Below are positions 47,143 through 56,411 of a stretch of 64,000 nt of DNA, piece by piece. Origin of the DNA: Saccharospirillum sp. (GTDB lineage Bacteria > Pseudomonadota > Gammaproteobacteria > Pseudomonadales > Natronospirillaceae); contig JAGYIL010000001.1 of assembly GCA_018402545.1 (NCBI GenBank), forward strand, positions 2,294,001 to 2,358,000. The letters run 5' to 3'. The translations under genes and the position numbers were made by a program. How positions within the stretch are numbered: position 1 is the first letter of the stretch; each line of letters opens with the position of its first letter. The notes under the pieces are model-generated. The model saw nothing but the letters and a program-made list of their open reading frames with translations. It was not told the origin of the DNA and ran no database searches.

Positions 47143-47247
47143 TAATCCCTGCACTCCTGGCCCTAGGGCACTGGGTTTGCTGACCTGTCAGCCTGGTTTT
47201 GTCCTTACTCGTCCCAACGGCCGGGAAGAGCCTGATTGCCTGTTGTT

Positions 47248-48204
47248 TCATGCCTCTCCTTCGATCGCTGGCAAATTACCGCCCAGGTTGGTAATCCGTT
47301 CTATCACCAACTGGGCCAGCATATCAGGCTGGAACTTGGCCAGAAAATCGTTGGCACCCACTTTTTGCACCATCGCCTTATTAAAGACACCACTCAACGA
47401 GGTATGCAACACGATGTAAGCCTCTTTGAGCTGGGGGTGGTTGCGGATTTCATGGGTCAGGGTGTAGCCATCCATTTCCGGCATTTCGATATCAGAGATA
47501 ATAATCGGGTAGCGCTCCGTCGGTTGCACCCCTTCGTCAATCAGGGCCAGCAAGTGATTCAACGCTTCACGGCCGTCATTTAGCGCAACAACCGTTAACC
47601 CGATTTTCTCCAGGGTGCGCTGAATCTGCTTGCGTGCAATCTTGGAGTCATCAACGATCAGCACTTGTCTCGACACCGCGCTGGCGGCGACTTCGGGTGT
47701 CAGCAGGTCTTCGTTGAAGTCTTCCTGCATCGGCGTGACATCCGCCAGAATCTTCTCAACATCGATGATTTCGACCAGCTTGTTATCGTACTTGGTCACC
47801 GCGGTCAGAAAATGATCGTGACCGGTTCCCTTGGGAGGTGGCTGCACATCTTCCCAGTTGATGTTGATAATGCGCTCCACCCCCTGAACCAGGAAGCCCT
47901 GACTCTTCATATTGTATTCAGTGATGATGGTGAACTTGTCTTCGATATGTTCTATCGGCGCATTGCCCGTCGCTACGCTCAGGTCGAGAATGGGTATGGT
48001 GCCGCCGCGAATATGGGCAACGCCTTTCACCACCTTGCTGGCGTGAGGCATCTGAGTCAGCTTGGGGCACTGGAGCACTTCTTTAACTTTAAAAACGTTA
48101 ATGCCGTAAATTTGATCGCCATTGAGGCGGAACAGCAGCAGTTCCAGGCGGTTTTGCCCGACCAACTGCGTACGCTGGTTCACACTGTCCAGAACACCGG
48201 CCAT
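47248..48204 (-). CDS. cheV: chemotaxis coupling protein CheV
   Basis: Protein of 318 aa: an N-terminal CheW-like domain (LELLLFRLNGDQIYGINVFK; HIRGGTIPILDLSVA) and a C-terminal receiver (VLIVDDSKIARKQIQRTLEK; phospho-Asp in IISDIEMPEMDGYTL). It couples receptors to CheA with phosphorylation-dependent feedback. The ATG at 48204 has GGAG 6 bases upstream; a GTG at 48216 is less likely. Divergent from flgA. Confidence 0.96.
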   Translation of the reverse strand: MAGVLDSVNQRTQLVGQNRLELLLFRLNGDQIYGINVFKVKEVLQCPKLTQMPHASKVVKGVAHIRGGTIPILDLSVATGNAPIEHIEDKFTIITEYNMKSQGFLVQGVERIININWEDVQPPPKGTGHDHFLTAVTKYDNKLVEIIDVEKILADVTPMQEDFNEDLLTPEVAASAVSRQVLIVDDSKIARKQIQRTLEKIGLTVVALNDGREALNHLLALIDEGVQPTERYPIIISDIEMPEMDGYTLTHEIRNHPQLKEAYIVLHTSLSGVFNKAMVQKVGANDFLAKFQPDMLAQLVIERITNLGGNLPAIEGEA

Positions 48205-48391
48205 AGAATTCTCCACTGATAATACGGTTAACTGCCGGACACCGAGTCCGACTCCTGCCGCGACTCCACGACAGTCGGTAACGCCTTTGTAGAAAGGTCG
48301 GCACAGCCTTTGCAGACGGACTGTAACACAGGCGCTGCCCGAACCGTTTCGTCAATTTACTGGCGAATGCACCAGCGGCATTTTCAGCCCA

Positions 48392-48440
48392 CTGGCAACG
48401 AATTGCCAGCAAGCGCCCTTTTTATGGTGACTTTTCACCA
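48392..48440. promoter_or_regulatory. two inverted repeats in the cheV-flgA divergent region
   Basis: CTGGCAA-CGAA-TTGCCAG (48392-48409) and TGGTGA-CTTT-TCACCA (48425-48440) lie between the divergent starts. They could be operators or leader hairpins. The first resembles an RpoN site but is one base too short between its GG and GC elements. Confidence 0.5.
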
Positions 48441-48472
48441 AGCATAGTCGGCAATCGTCCAAGGACAACTGC

Positions 48473-49282
48473 ATGATCAGACATTTGTACCTATCGGCGG
48501 ATGTTTCAGAAGGTTTAACCGGACGAGACCGGTCAGACACGGCATCGCGCATTGAAGGTAAACCGGGCATCAGAATCGCCGGCATGATCCTGACCATAGC
48601 CAGCCTGGCATATACGGCCAATGCCACTGAAACGGTCAGCCAAACGGCGGGCAAGCAGATTGCCCAGGCCGTGGAACACTCGCTGCTGCAACGTGTCAGG
48701 GACGACCACCCGAACGTTCCTGATGAACAGATATCAACCACCATTACTGTCAATGATGCCACGGCCAACCTGGCGCCCTGCCCCGCTCCCTTACTGGTCG
48801 ACTGGCGAGGCAGTTCGTTATCCAACCGGCTGACCCCCCGAGTTGCCTGCGAAAGTCTGGGCTGGCAGGTCTATATTCCGGTTGGGTTGACGGTGAATGT
48901 ACCCGTGGTCGTAACCGCGCGCAGCCTGTCGCGCGGTCAGCGCCTGTCACCGGCTGATTTGAGCCTGGCGATGACGGATGTATCCACACTCCGCCATGGC
49001 CACTATAACAACGCGGCCGATCTGAGCGGGTACGAAGTAGCCCGGAACCTGACACAGGGGACGGTGATAACCCCCTTTGTGGCCAAACCGCCGGTGATGA
49101 TCGAGCGGGGTGACCGCGTTATCATATTCGCTACCGGCGCCGGCCTGTCGGTTCAGACCGAGGGTGAAGCACTCAGGGAAGGCTCCGAGGGGCAACAAAT
49201 ACCCGTCAGAAACCTGTCGTCCCGGCAAACCATTCATGCCTATGTAAAATCGAAAGGCGTGGTGGAGATTAATACCCAGTGA
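48473..49282 (+). CDS. flgA: flagellar P-ring assembly chaperone FlgA
   Basis: Periplasmic chaperone of 269 aa for FlgI. The core has two SAF-like segments: GWQVYIPVGLTVNVPVVVTA, ARSLSRGQRLSPADLSL, RNLTQGTVITP and the C-terminal IPVRNLSSRQTIHAYVKSKG. The ATG at 48473 has AAGGA 7 bases upstream, but it places about 35 residues before the hydrophobic stretch MILTIASLAYTANA. An ATG at 48584 would give a more normal signal peptide but lacks a Shine-Dalgarno. The start is therefore not settled. Confidence 0.92.
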   Translation: MIRHLYLSADVSEGLTGRDRSDTASRIEGKPGIRIAGMILTIASLAYTANATETVSQTAGKQIAQAVEHSLLQRVRDDHPNVPDEQISTTITVNDATANLAPCPAPLLVDWRGSSLSNRLTPRVACESLGWQVYIPVGLTVNVPVVVTARSLSRGQRLSPADLSLAMTDVSTLRHGHYNNAADLSGYEVARNLTQGTVITPFVAKPPVMIERGDRVIIFATGAGLSVQTEGEALREGSEGQQIPVRNLSSRQTIHAYVKSKGVVEINTQ

Positions 49283-49365
49283 GGGCATACCGACTCAACT
49301 GGCTGGTTTTTAACCAATTTGATACAGTGATTGAAGAAAAAGCTGACTTTTTTCACAAAATTCAC

Positions 49366-49392
49366 TCAAGTTTCTGAAGTCAGGGCCGCTAC
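49366..49392 (+). promoter_or_regulatory. FliA (sigma-28) promoter of flgM
   Basis: TCAAGTTT (49366-49373), 11-base spacer, GCCGCTAC (49385-49392). The -35 is a perfect Pseudomonas-type element and the -10 matches 6 of 8. It lies 39 bases before flgM, so FliA would feed back on its own anti-sigma factor. Confidence 0.8.
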
Positions 49393-49431
49393 CCCTTTCA
49401 GGAAAAACCAACTTCACATGAGGTGACCACA

Positions 49432-49758
49432 ATGGCCATTAATCTGAACGGCCTTTCATCGGGACAAACCGGGTCTGCCAAGAGCCGCGAAAGCGACAAT
49501 GCTCAGTCGACCAAAAAAGCTGGCACAGAAAGTGCTGAAGCTGTAAACAAGAGTGATAGCGGCAAGAACACAGACGATGTGGTTAAGCTGTCGGATCGCG
49601 CTGAGGTATTGCGTACCGTCAACAGTAAGGTGCAGCAGTTGCCAGACATCGACCAGGAAAAGGTCGATCGCATTCGAACCGCCATTCAAAACGGCGATTA
49701 CTCTATTGACTATAATAAGCTGGCGGCCGCCTTTCGACGCTTCGAGTCGGGCCTTTGA
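49432..49758 (+). CDS. flgM: anti-sigma-28 factor FlgM
   Basis: Protein of 108 aa with a disordered N-terminus (INLNGLSSGQ) and the sigma-28-binding C-terminus: DDVVKLSDRAEVLRTVNSKV and KVDRIRTAIQNGDYSIDYNK. It is exported through the completed hook, releasing FliA. The ATG at 49432 has GAGG about 8 bases upstream; a GTG at 49423 is possible. Followed by flgN. Confidence 0.95.
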   Translation: MAINLNGLSSGQTGSAKSRESDNAQSTKKAGTESAEAVNKSDSGKNTDDVVKLSDRAEVLRTVNSKVQQLPDIDQEKVDRIRTAIQNGDYSIDYNKLAAAFRRFESGL

Positions 49759-49806
49759 TCGTTTGAGGGTTCAGGCAGTCGCCGGGTAAACCGCGGGGAC
49801 AAGACC

Positions 49807-50298
49807 ATGAATACCGAAACGCTCAACGCCCTGCAGGCGGCGCTCGCCAGAGCGCTCGATGCCAGCCAGGCTTTTGAACCGATACTCGCCGATGAACACC
49901 GGGCCCTGAAAACCGGTGATCTGGCATTGCTGTCCAATGTCCTCGACCGAAAATCCTCCCTGACTGAAACACTGCTAACGGCTTCGCAAGCGCTACTCAC
50001 CTGGTGTTCCGACCAGGAAATCGAACCCGACTACCCGGCTTTTCACGCCTGGTGCGAACAACAGCTGGACGCAACGCAGCAAGCCCCGCTCCTGACCCAA
50101 TGGCAAACACTGAAAGCGAGCCTGGACGAAAATAGCCGCTCTACCGCTGTGAACCGGCAAATGCTGGCCTCCCTGTCGGCACAGAACCAGGCACGTCTGA
50201 CGCTGCTGAAAAACCTGGTCGGTACCACCGATACCTACTCCGCCTCGGGTACCCAGTCGCTCAATGATGGCCAGCGTCGCTGGGTCGATCAGGTCTAG
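49807..50298 (+). CDS. flgN: flagellar export chaperone FlgN
   Basis: Helical protein of 163 aa in the FlgN position, right after flgM. The N-terminal half has ILADEHRALKTGDLALLSNV and LDRKSSLTETLL, typical of FlgN; the C-terminus is a long helix ending ARLTLLKNLVGTTDTYSASG. FlgN delivers FlgK and FlgL to the export gate. Confidence 0.92.
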   Translation: MNTETLNALQAALARALDASQAFEPILADEHRALKTGDLALLSNVLDRKSSLTETLLTASQALLTWCSDQEIEPDYPAFHAWCEQQLDATQQAPLLTQWQTLKASLDENSRSTAVNRQMLASLSAQNQARLTLLKNLVGTTDTYSASGTQSLNDGQRRWVDQV

Positions 50299-50311
50299 GG
50301 CAGCGACGTCT

Positions 50312-51913
50312 ATGTTTATTGATCAAATGACCCTGTTCATCATCGCGGAAATTGCCGTGGTGTATGTGGTCATCACGATCTTCCTGTTTTACCGGCACCG
50401 GCTCTACCATGTGCTAGTCGCCATTCTCAAGGAGATGCGCTGGCAGAAGTTGCGCCGGCAACAGGAAAAGCAACAGGAAATCGCGGCCTTGCGGGCTCAG
50501 AACCGCAAGCTAACCCAGGATTTCAAATCGGCGCAGGCAGCAGCCGACAGCGCCGGCAAAACCATTCCGGAACAACTCAGACACCACCTGAATACACTGG
50601 AAGCCGAACTGACGGAATCCGGAAACGACCTGCATCGCACCCCCGAACCGGATGAACCGGCCCATATTCACTGGCTTCGCCGCCGCATTCTGGACCTTGA
50701 ACAAAAGCTGCTGGCCGGCGAAATCGACGATGAGGAATGGGCGCACCAGGCGCACCAGGTGTTGAAAGACAGCGGCCTTGAACCGGCGCGCGAGGCACGT
50801 CAGGAAGGGGCCAACTCGGAATTGGGCAAAGACCAGCTCACCCGAGACCTGAAACAGTACGAAGCCCAGTATGCCGCCGCTCGCGACCGGATCCGGCTGC
50901 TCGAACAGGAGATGAACACCCTCAAATCCATCAACACGTCCAGCCCAAGCAATTTTGAGCGCCCGCAAAAAGGCATGTACGCCGACGAGATCTACAAGCT
51001 CAAGTGCGACAAGTACGACATGCAGGAGGCCATCAACCAGCTATCACTGAAATTGCAGCAAATAGACCCCGATGGCGACGAGTACGCCAACCAGCAGGCT
51101 GAGTTGATTCAGGCGCTAAACCGCTATGTCAAAGAGGCTGATGTCAGCGTTAATCTGATGGAGAAGGAGCTGGAAGCCGCCAACCATGAGAACGAAGAGC
51201 TCGAAACCGAGGTTCACGGACTGAAGAATCGCCTGAAAGACCTGCAGGTACGCGGGCCCAAGGCGGTGAACCCGGATCATGTCAAAAAGCTGACCTCCAA
51301 CGCCTCCAGCCAGGCCGAGTCTGTGGCCAGTCTGCGCGATGCGCTGGAGCAGTTGCGCTCAGGCAACGATCCGGAGCGTGCCATGCAGGTTCAGGACGAT
51401 GAAATCAGCCGGCTGGAATTGCTGGTGCGCGATTCAGAATCGTGCGTTGCCATGCTGGAAATGGAGCTGCAACAAGCCCAGCAGGCACTGGAAGAGTTAA
51501 GCGCCCAGCCGATTGACACCACAGAAACCAAAGCAGAGGCTCCTCAAGGCGCCACCGCTGAAGAGTTCGAAACGCTCAGCGCACAGATTCAACTCAGCCT
51601 GGATACCCTGCGCAACCTCGTCGACGACCTGCGTGAAGGGGCCGACACCGACGACATACTGCCGGCCCAGGAAAAGGAAATCGATCAGCTGCAAGCCCTG
51701 CTTCGCTCCACTGAGACTCTGGTTGCCGAGCTTAGCGCCCGAACCGAGCAGGTGAATGCCCAGGATAACCGGGCAGAGAGCAACGAAGACATCGAAGAGA
51801 TGGAAACACTGGTCAAACAATTCATGTCTGACTCCCAAACCATGCTGCAACGCATCAAAGAACTGGAACAGAACCAACGCGACGAAGATCAGGCCGCCAT
51901 AAAGGCAGGTTAG
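50312..51913 (+). CDS. membrane-anchored coiled-coil protein of unknown function, 533 aa
   Basis: It begins 14 bases after flgN at ATG 50312. One N-terminal transmembrane helix (LFIIAEIAVVYVVITIFLFY), a basic patch (HRLYHVLVAILKEMRWQKLR), then almost entirely coiled coil that is cytoplasmic if the basic patch is inside. Three related units of about 45-50 residues occur, each with an acidic dip followed by a helix: QAELIQALNRYVKEADVSVN (about 270), QDDEISRLELLVRDSESCVA (about 375) and QEKEIDQLQALLRSTETLVA (about 455). The last two units are the most alike. It takes the place of the PilZ-type brake gene beside flgN in Pseudomonas. A scaffold at the flagellar pole is a guess. Confidence 0.85.
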   Translation: MFIDQMTLFIIAEIAVVYVVITIFLFYRHRLYHVLVAILKEMRWQKLRRQQEKQQEIAALRAQNRKLTQDFKSAQAAADSAGKTIPEQLRHHLNTLEAELTESGNDLHRTPEPDEPAHIHWLRRRILDLEQKLLAGEIDDEEWAHQAHQVLKDSGLEPAREARQEGANSELGKDQLTRDLKQYEAQYAAARDRIRLLEQEMNTLKSINTSSPSNFERPQKGMYADEIYKLKCDKYDMQEAINQLSLKLQQIDPDGDEYANQQAELIQALNRYVKEADVSVNLMEKELEAANHENEELETEVHGLKNRLKDLQVRGPKAVNPDHVKKLTSNASSQAESVASLRDALEQLRSGNDPERAMQVQDDEISRLELLVRDSESCVAMLEMELQQAQQALEELSAQPIDTTETKAEAPQGATAEEFETLSAQIQLSLDTLRNLVDDLREGADTDDILPAQEKEIDQLQALLRSTETLVAELSARTEQVNAQDNRAESNEDIEEMETLVKQFMSDSQTMLQRIKELEQNQRDEDQAAIKAG

Positions 51914-51940
51914 CTGCTTGCTGAAATTCCACTCAGGTCA

Positions 51941-51961
51941 CTCCTCCTACCTTAGGAGGAG
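51941..51961. terminator. hairpin after the coiled-coil gene
   Basis: CTCCTCCTA (51941-51949), loop CCT, TAGGAGGAG (51953-51961). A perfect 9-bp stem 28 bases past the stop, without a T-run. Ends the flgAMN-coiled-coil unit or protects its 3' end. Confidence 0.55.
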
Positions 51962-52045
51962 AGCCGCCGCTCCAGCGCTAAACTCCCGTCTGAAAGTGCT
52001 ACACTGCCGGTCAATAAAAACGACAACATCGATGCTGTGAATGCC

Positions 52046-52687
52046 ATGACGGATACCCTTCAAGTCCTGATCGCCGACGACCACCCGCTGTTCCGCAATG
52101 CGCTGTCTGAAGCCCTGTCGAACACCGGAACGCCGGTCACGATTGAGCAGACCGACACCCTGGAATCGACGCTGCTCCACCTTGAAAATAGCGCCACCGA
52201 CCTGTTGTTGCTCGACTTGAAAATGCCCGGCAGCGAGGGCTTGCTCGGCCTGATTCAAATACGAACCCGCTTTCCGGAAGTTGCGGTGGCAGTCATCACA
52301 GCTAATGAAGCCAGCAGAACCGTGGCACACGTAAAAGCCACCGGCGCCCTGGGGTATCTGCCCAAATCACTGTCTCTGGAACAATTGGTGGAAGCGCTGC
52401 AGGCGCTGATCAGCGGCAAGGGGTATTTCCCCGCCAACCACCAGGCTGACAACCACAGCATCGATGAAGACATCGACGCCATTACCAAACTCGCCAGCCT
52501 GACCCCCAAGCAACAACATGTTCTGGCGCTGATTGCCCGTGGCTACCTGAACAAGCAGATTGCCTACGAGCTGAGCGTCAAGGAAACCACCATCAAGACT
52601 CATGTCTCCGAAATATTCCGCAAGCTCAATCTGTATAACCGCACCCAGGCCGCCATGTACAACCAGTATTTGGAAGTGCCTGAGTAG
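52046..52687 (+). CDS. LuxR/NarL-family response regulator, CrbR/ErdR type
   Basis: Protein of about 213 aa. The receiver has IADDHPLFRNAL and the phospho-Asp in LLLLDLKMPGSEGL near residue 54. The C-terminal LuxR helix-turn-helix is LTPKQQHVLALIARGYLNKQ, IAYELSVKETTIKTHVSEIF. A GTG at 52037 is an alternative start. It is convergent with the transporter-fused hybrid kinase, which strongly suggests a CrbS-CrbR (MxtR-ErdR) pair; these regulate acetate and related carbon use in Vibrio and Pseudomonas. The target genes here are unknown. Confidence 0.88.
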   Translation: MTDTLQVLIADDHPLFRNALSEALSNTGTPVTIEQTDTLESTLLHLENSATDLLLLDLKMPGSEGLLGLIQIRTRFPEVAVAVITANEASRTVAHVKATGALGYLPKSLSLEQLVEALQALISGKGYFPANHQADNHSIDEDIDAITKLASLTPKQQHVLALIARGYLNKQIAYELSVKETTIKTHVSEIFRKLNLYNRTQAAMYNQYLEVPE

Positions 52688-52748
52688 GTGAACTAACGAC
52701 TCAGCTCGGAGTTCAGGTCAGTTGGGAAGCATTGGCCCGCACCGGGCA

Positions 52749-52818
52749 CCGGGGTAGCCCTTGTGGGGCCTAGACCGCAACGTCCATGTTGCGGACTTCC
52801 CCACAAGGGCTACCCCGG
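52749..52818 (+). repeat. modular long palindrome, copy 1 (short form)
   Basis: Left arm CCGGGGTAGCCCTTGTGGGG (52749-52768) and right arm at 52799-52818 are perfect 20-bp complements. Inside are CCTAGA, then the stem CCGCAAC-GTCCAT-GTTGCGG (52775-52794), then ACTT. It lies between the convergent response regulator and kinase genes. Relative to copy 2 it lacks a 23-base segment flanked by GGGG. No U-tract. Confidence 0.9.
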
Positions 52819-52862
52819 CACCCGCCGCTCGTTTATTCAGCAATCTCTGACAATTGAATTGA

Positions 52863-55800
52863 CTACCGCAACAAAGACGCCAGTAAAGCCCTCAATTGCA
52901 GTGGCCGCACCGGTTTTTTCAGTAATCGATAGCCCCGCTTCTCGATCGCCTGGCGCACCTCTTCCGTGTAATCGGCCGTGATCATAATCACCGGCACGTC
53001 GGCCAGCCCCCGGTTGTGCCAGTCTTCCAGTACGCTTAGCCCGGTTAAGGTCTGATCCAGATGGTAATCCATCACGATCAGGTCCGGCTTATGCTCGCAG
53101 GCCATATCCCAGGCCTGTTCCGGCTGGCTGGCCACCGAAACACTGAAGCCCCATTCGGCCAACAGACTGTTCATGCCTTCAACAATCTGTACTTCATTAT
53201 CGACACAGAGAATGTGATACCCCTGGTGGGAACCAGCCGCCGGCACGGCTAATTTACCCGTCGCTATGCCAGCAGCGGCCAGCGGCAATTCAATGCCAAA
53301 CATACTGCCCTGCCCCAGCTCGCTGCGCACCGTAACCGGGTGCTCGAGCAGCACCGATAAACGCCGCACAATGGCCAGGCCCAACCCAAGGCCGCGCTCT
53401 TCACTCCGGGTATCCGGTAGACGATGAAACTCCTCGAACACCTCGGACTGTTGTTTTTCGGTCAGGCCCGGGCCGGTATCCCAGACTTCAATGCGACAGC
53501 GAGCGCCATGCCGCCGAACCCCCAAAGTAACCCGGCCGCGCTGGCTGTAACGCAAGGCATTACTGAGCAGATTTTGCAGCATGCGCCGCAACAGCCGGGC
53601 ATCGCTGTGTACCCATAGCGAAGTTCTGACGAAGGTCAGGTGAATGCCCCGGTCTCGCGCCAGCACGTCAAATTCTTCGTGCAGAGAGGCCAGCACGCTG
53701 GCCAGGGAAATGGTTTCCGGGTTCGGATGAATGATGTGCGAATCCAGCTTGGAAATTTCGAGCAATTCACCCAGCAAGTTATCGGCCGAGTGCAAGGAGC
53801 GTTCGATCTGTTCGGCCAGGCCAAGCAGTTCAGGCGTCTGATCCAGGCGCCGCAGCTTGGCTTGCAGACTCGCGGCAAACAGGGCTGCCGAATTCAGCGG
53901 CTGCACCAGATCGTGCCCGGCGGCAGCCAGAAAGCGGGTTTTATTGGTGTTGGCTTTTTCCAGTTCGGTGTTGGTCAGCTGCAGTGCTTCGGTGCGTTCG
54001 GAGACTTTTTCTTCCAATAGATCGTTACTGCGGCGCAGCTGATCTTCAATACGGCGGCGATCGGTAATGTCTGAATATACCGTGATGTAACCCCCATCAG
54101 GCATCGGGTTACCCTGAATTTCCAGGTAACTGCCATCCGGCCGTTTGCGCTCAATCCGGTAGGAAGACCCTGCTTTCAGGTGGCCCAGGCGCCGCTCTAC
54201 CAGTTCGTCAACGTCCCCGTCGCCCAGTTCGCCTTTCACTGCGTTATGCCGCAGCAGAGCCTCGACCGGCTGTCCGGCTTGCAGCATGCCCTCCGGGTAG
54301 CGAAACATGCGCTGGTATTCCTGATTCCAGGCCACGATGTTCAGATCACGATCAACAATGCTGATGCCCTGACTGATCGACTGCAGCGCCGAGTTGAGCA
54401 AGTCACGATTGAACTTCAGCACCTGTGAGGCTTCATCCACCATGGTCGACAGATGCCGCCACTGGCCGGTCATCGGCTGATCGAACCGTTCAAACAACAA
54501 GCGGGTGGCAGGTGCACCCAGCACAGACGACAGCGAACGCTCGGCCTGGTAAAGCAAATCGTCATCGGCAGTGTGGTCGGTCAGTAAACGGCCATTGAGC
54601 GGGTTGGTGTAGCGCGAGAACAACCGGTGCAGTTTGTCGGCGCCAATAAAACGCCCCAGCAACAGGTGCAGATCACCAATTGACACAGTTCGACTGGCGT
54701 TCTGCAGCAAGCCCGAATCGGACCGGTTGGCGTGCACAAACAGCGAGGCCTGCATCCGGTCTTTCAGGGTTTCGCGGCCAAAAGCAGAGCCAAGCAACAG
54801 CCCCAGTACGTTCAGCGCCAGGCTCCAGGCGGTGCCGTGCACAATGGGGTCTAGCCCCTCAACACCCATCAAGGCCTGAGGCCGCAGAAAGCTCAGGCCA
54901 AACAGGCCGTCCATCAAGGTATCGGGCATCAGGCCGGCACGAATCAGTAACGGAATCAGCAAGGTATAAAACCAGACCGCTGACCCAAGCCCCAGCCCCC
55001 ATAACACGCCCTTCCGGTTCATCGCGGTCCAGTACAGGCCCAGAAATAACGCCGGTGCAAACTGTGCAACGGCAACAAATGAGACCAGACCAATCGCCAC
55101 CAGCCCTTCAAAGGCAACGATCAGCCGGTAATAGAAAAAGGCGGCCAGCACGATGAGCATGATGCCCAAACGACGCAACCAGACGACCCGGCGGCCAAGA
55201 TTGGGCGCATCGGCAGACCACCAGCCAAGTCGAATCAACCCGGGCAAGAGAATTTCGTTCGAGAGCATGGTGCTGAGCGCAATATTGGCCACAATCACCA
55301 TCGACGTCGCCGCCGACAAACCACCGATAAAGGCCAGGACCACCAGATCATCCCGCCCCATCATCATCGGCAGAATCAGCGTCATGTATTCCAGTTGCTC
55401 GGGATTGGTCGAAAAGTACTCGTACCCGACCAGCACCATGGGCAGCACAAAAAGGTTAATCAGCACCAGGTAGAGCGGGAAAATCCAGCGCGCCATGCGC
55501 AGGTCGCGCTCATCCCGGTATTCAACGACGGCCACATGAAATTGCCGTGGCAGAGCGATGATGGCGACAACCCCCAGCATCACCTGGGTAGTGTAAATAT
55601 AAGGGCTACTGAAATCGGTCATGATCGACCAGATCTCGGGAGTATTCACCGCCGTTTTAACAACCTCGGCAAAGCCACCACCAACGGCATAGACCGCCCA
55701 GTAGCCCAACACCAGAAAGGCAAAGAGTTTGACCACCGATTCAAAGGCTATCGCCAGCATCATGCCGGGGTGGTGTTCAGAGGTATCCAGATGACGGGTG

Positions 55801-56315
55801 CCAAACAGAAGCGTAAACAGCCCAAGAATCAAGGAAACATAAAGTGCCGAGTCGTTATACCAATACTCGCCCGCGGTGATCGTTGGCGCGACCACGTTAA
55901 AACTCACCGAGATGGCTTTCAACTGAAGCGCAACGTAGGGCACGATCCCGACCAGGGAGATCAACGCAACAAACACCGCGACAGCCCGGCTATGCCCGAA
56001 CCGACTGGCAATAAAGTCGGCAATGGTGGTCACGTTCTCGCGTTTGGCGACCTGCACCACTTTTAGCAGAAACGCATAACCCACCAGAAACAGCAGAATG
56101 GCACCAACATGCGAAGGCGCAAAGGCCCAGCCATATTCGGCAAACTGACGAGTAGCCCCGTAGAATGTCCAACTGGTGCAATAGACCGCCAACGACAGGC
56201 TGTACACCCAGGGCTGCCAGCGACGGGCGACCGGATGCCGGTCACCATAGAGTGCGATGACGAACAACAGGATGACGTAGAGCAGCGAAATAAGGATGAA
56301 AAACGTCGGTGACAT
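52863..56315 (-). CDS. sodium:solute symporter-fused hybrid histidine kinase, CrbS/MxtR type
   Basis: Protein of 1150 aa. Residues about 1-540 are a 13-helix SLC5/SSS-type transporter domain (PTFFILISLLYVILLFVIAL). A PAS domain (LNSALQSISQGISIVDRDLN) and coiled coil follow. HisKA has the phospho-His at about 801 in AAGHDLVQPLNSAAL, and HATPase has WDTGPGLTEKQ and GLGLGLAIVRR. The C-terminal receiver has Asp about 1083 in IVMDYHLDQTLTG. It is of the CbrA/CrbS class, probably sensing a transported carboxylate or amino acid. Partner: the convergent LuxR-type regulator. Confidence 0.94.
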   Translation of the reverse strand: MSPTFFILISLLYVILLFVIALYGDRHPVARRWQPWVYSLSLAVYCTSWTFYGATRQFAEYGWAFAPSHVGAILLFLVGYAFLLKVVQVAKRENVTTIADFIASRFGHSRAVAVFVALISLVGIVPYVALQLKAISVSFNVVAPTITAGEYWYNDSALYVSLILGLFTLLFGTRHLDTSEHHPGMMLAIAFESVVKLFAFLVLGYWAVYAVGGGFAEVVKTAVNTPEIWSIMTDFSSPYIYTTQVMLGVVAIIALPRQFHVAVVEYRDERDLRMARWIFPLYLVLINLFVLPMVLVGYEYFSTNPEQLEYMTLILPMMMGRDDLVVLAFIGGLSAATSMVIVANIALSTMLSNEILLPGLIRLGWWSADAPNLGRRVVWLRRLGIMLIVLAAFFYYRLIVAFEGLVAIGLVSFVAVAQFAPALFLGLYWTAMNRKGVLWGLGLGSAVWFYTLLIPLLIRAGLMPDTLMDGLFGLSFLRPQALMGVEGLDPIVHGTAWSLALNVLGLLLGSAFGRETLKDRMQASLFVHANRSDSGLLQNASRTVSIGDLHLLLGRFIGADKLHRLFSRYTNPLNGRLLTDHTADDDLLYQAERSLSSVLGAPATRLLFERFDQPMTGQWRHLSTMVDEASQVLKFNRDLLNSALQSISQGISIVDRDLNIVAWNQEYQRMFRYPEGMLQAGQPVEALLRHNAVKGELGDGDVDELVERRLGHLKAGSSYRIERKRPDGSYLEIQGNPMPDGGYITVYSDITDRRRIEDQLRRSNDLLEEKVSERTEALQLTNTELEKANTNKTRFLAAAGHDLVQPLNSAALFAASLQAKLRRLDQTPELLGLAEQIERSLHSADNLLGELLEISKLDSHIIHPNPETISLASVLASLHEEFDVLARDRGIHLTFVRTSLWVHSDARLLRRMLQNLLSNALRYSQRGRVTLGVRRHGARCRIEVWDTGPGLTEKQQSEVFEEFHRLPDTRSEERGLGLGLAIVRRLSVLLEHPVTVRSELGQGSMFGIELPLAAAGIATGKLAVPAAGSHQGYHILCVDNEVQIVEGMNSLLAEWGFSVSVASQPEQAWDMACEHKPDLIVMDYHLDQTLTGLSVLEDWHNRGLADVPVIMITADYTEEVRQAIEKRGYRLLKKPVRPLQLRALLASLLR

Positions 56316-56411
56316 CCGGGGCTTGGTCCTGTGTCAGTCAGAATTTAAATCGTGGGAAGCGAGACAGACTTGGTGAAACACTACCTTTTGCCACCTGAGC
56401 AGTGCCGGCTG

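Noticed and set aside
48392-48409. Possible RpoN promoter in the cheV-flgA region
   Set aside because: The TGGCAA...TTGCC pattern is one base too short between the GG and GC elements and is fully explained as a palindrome.
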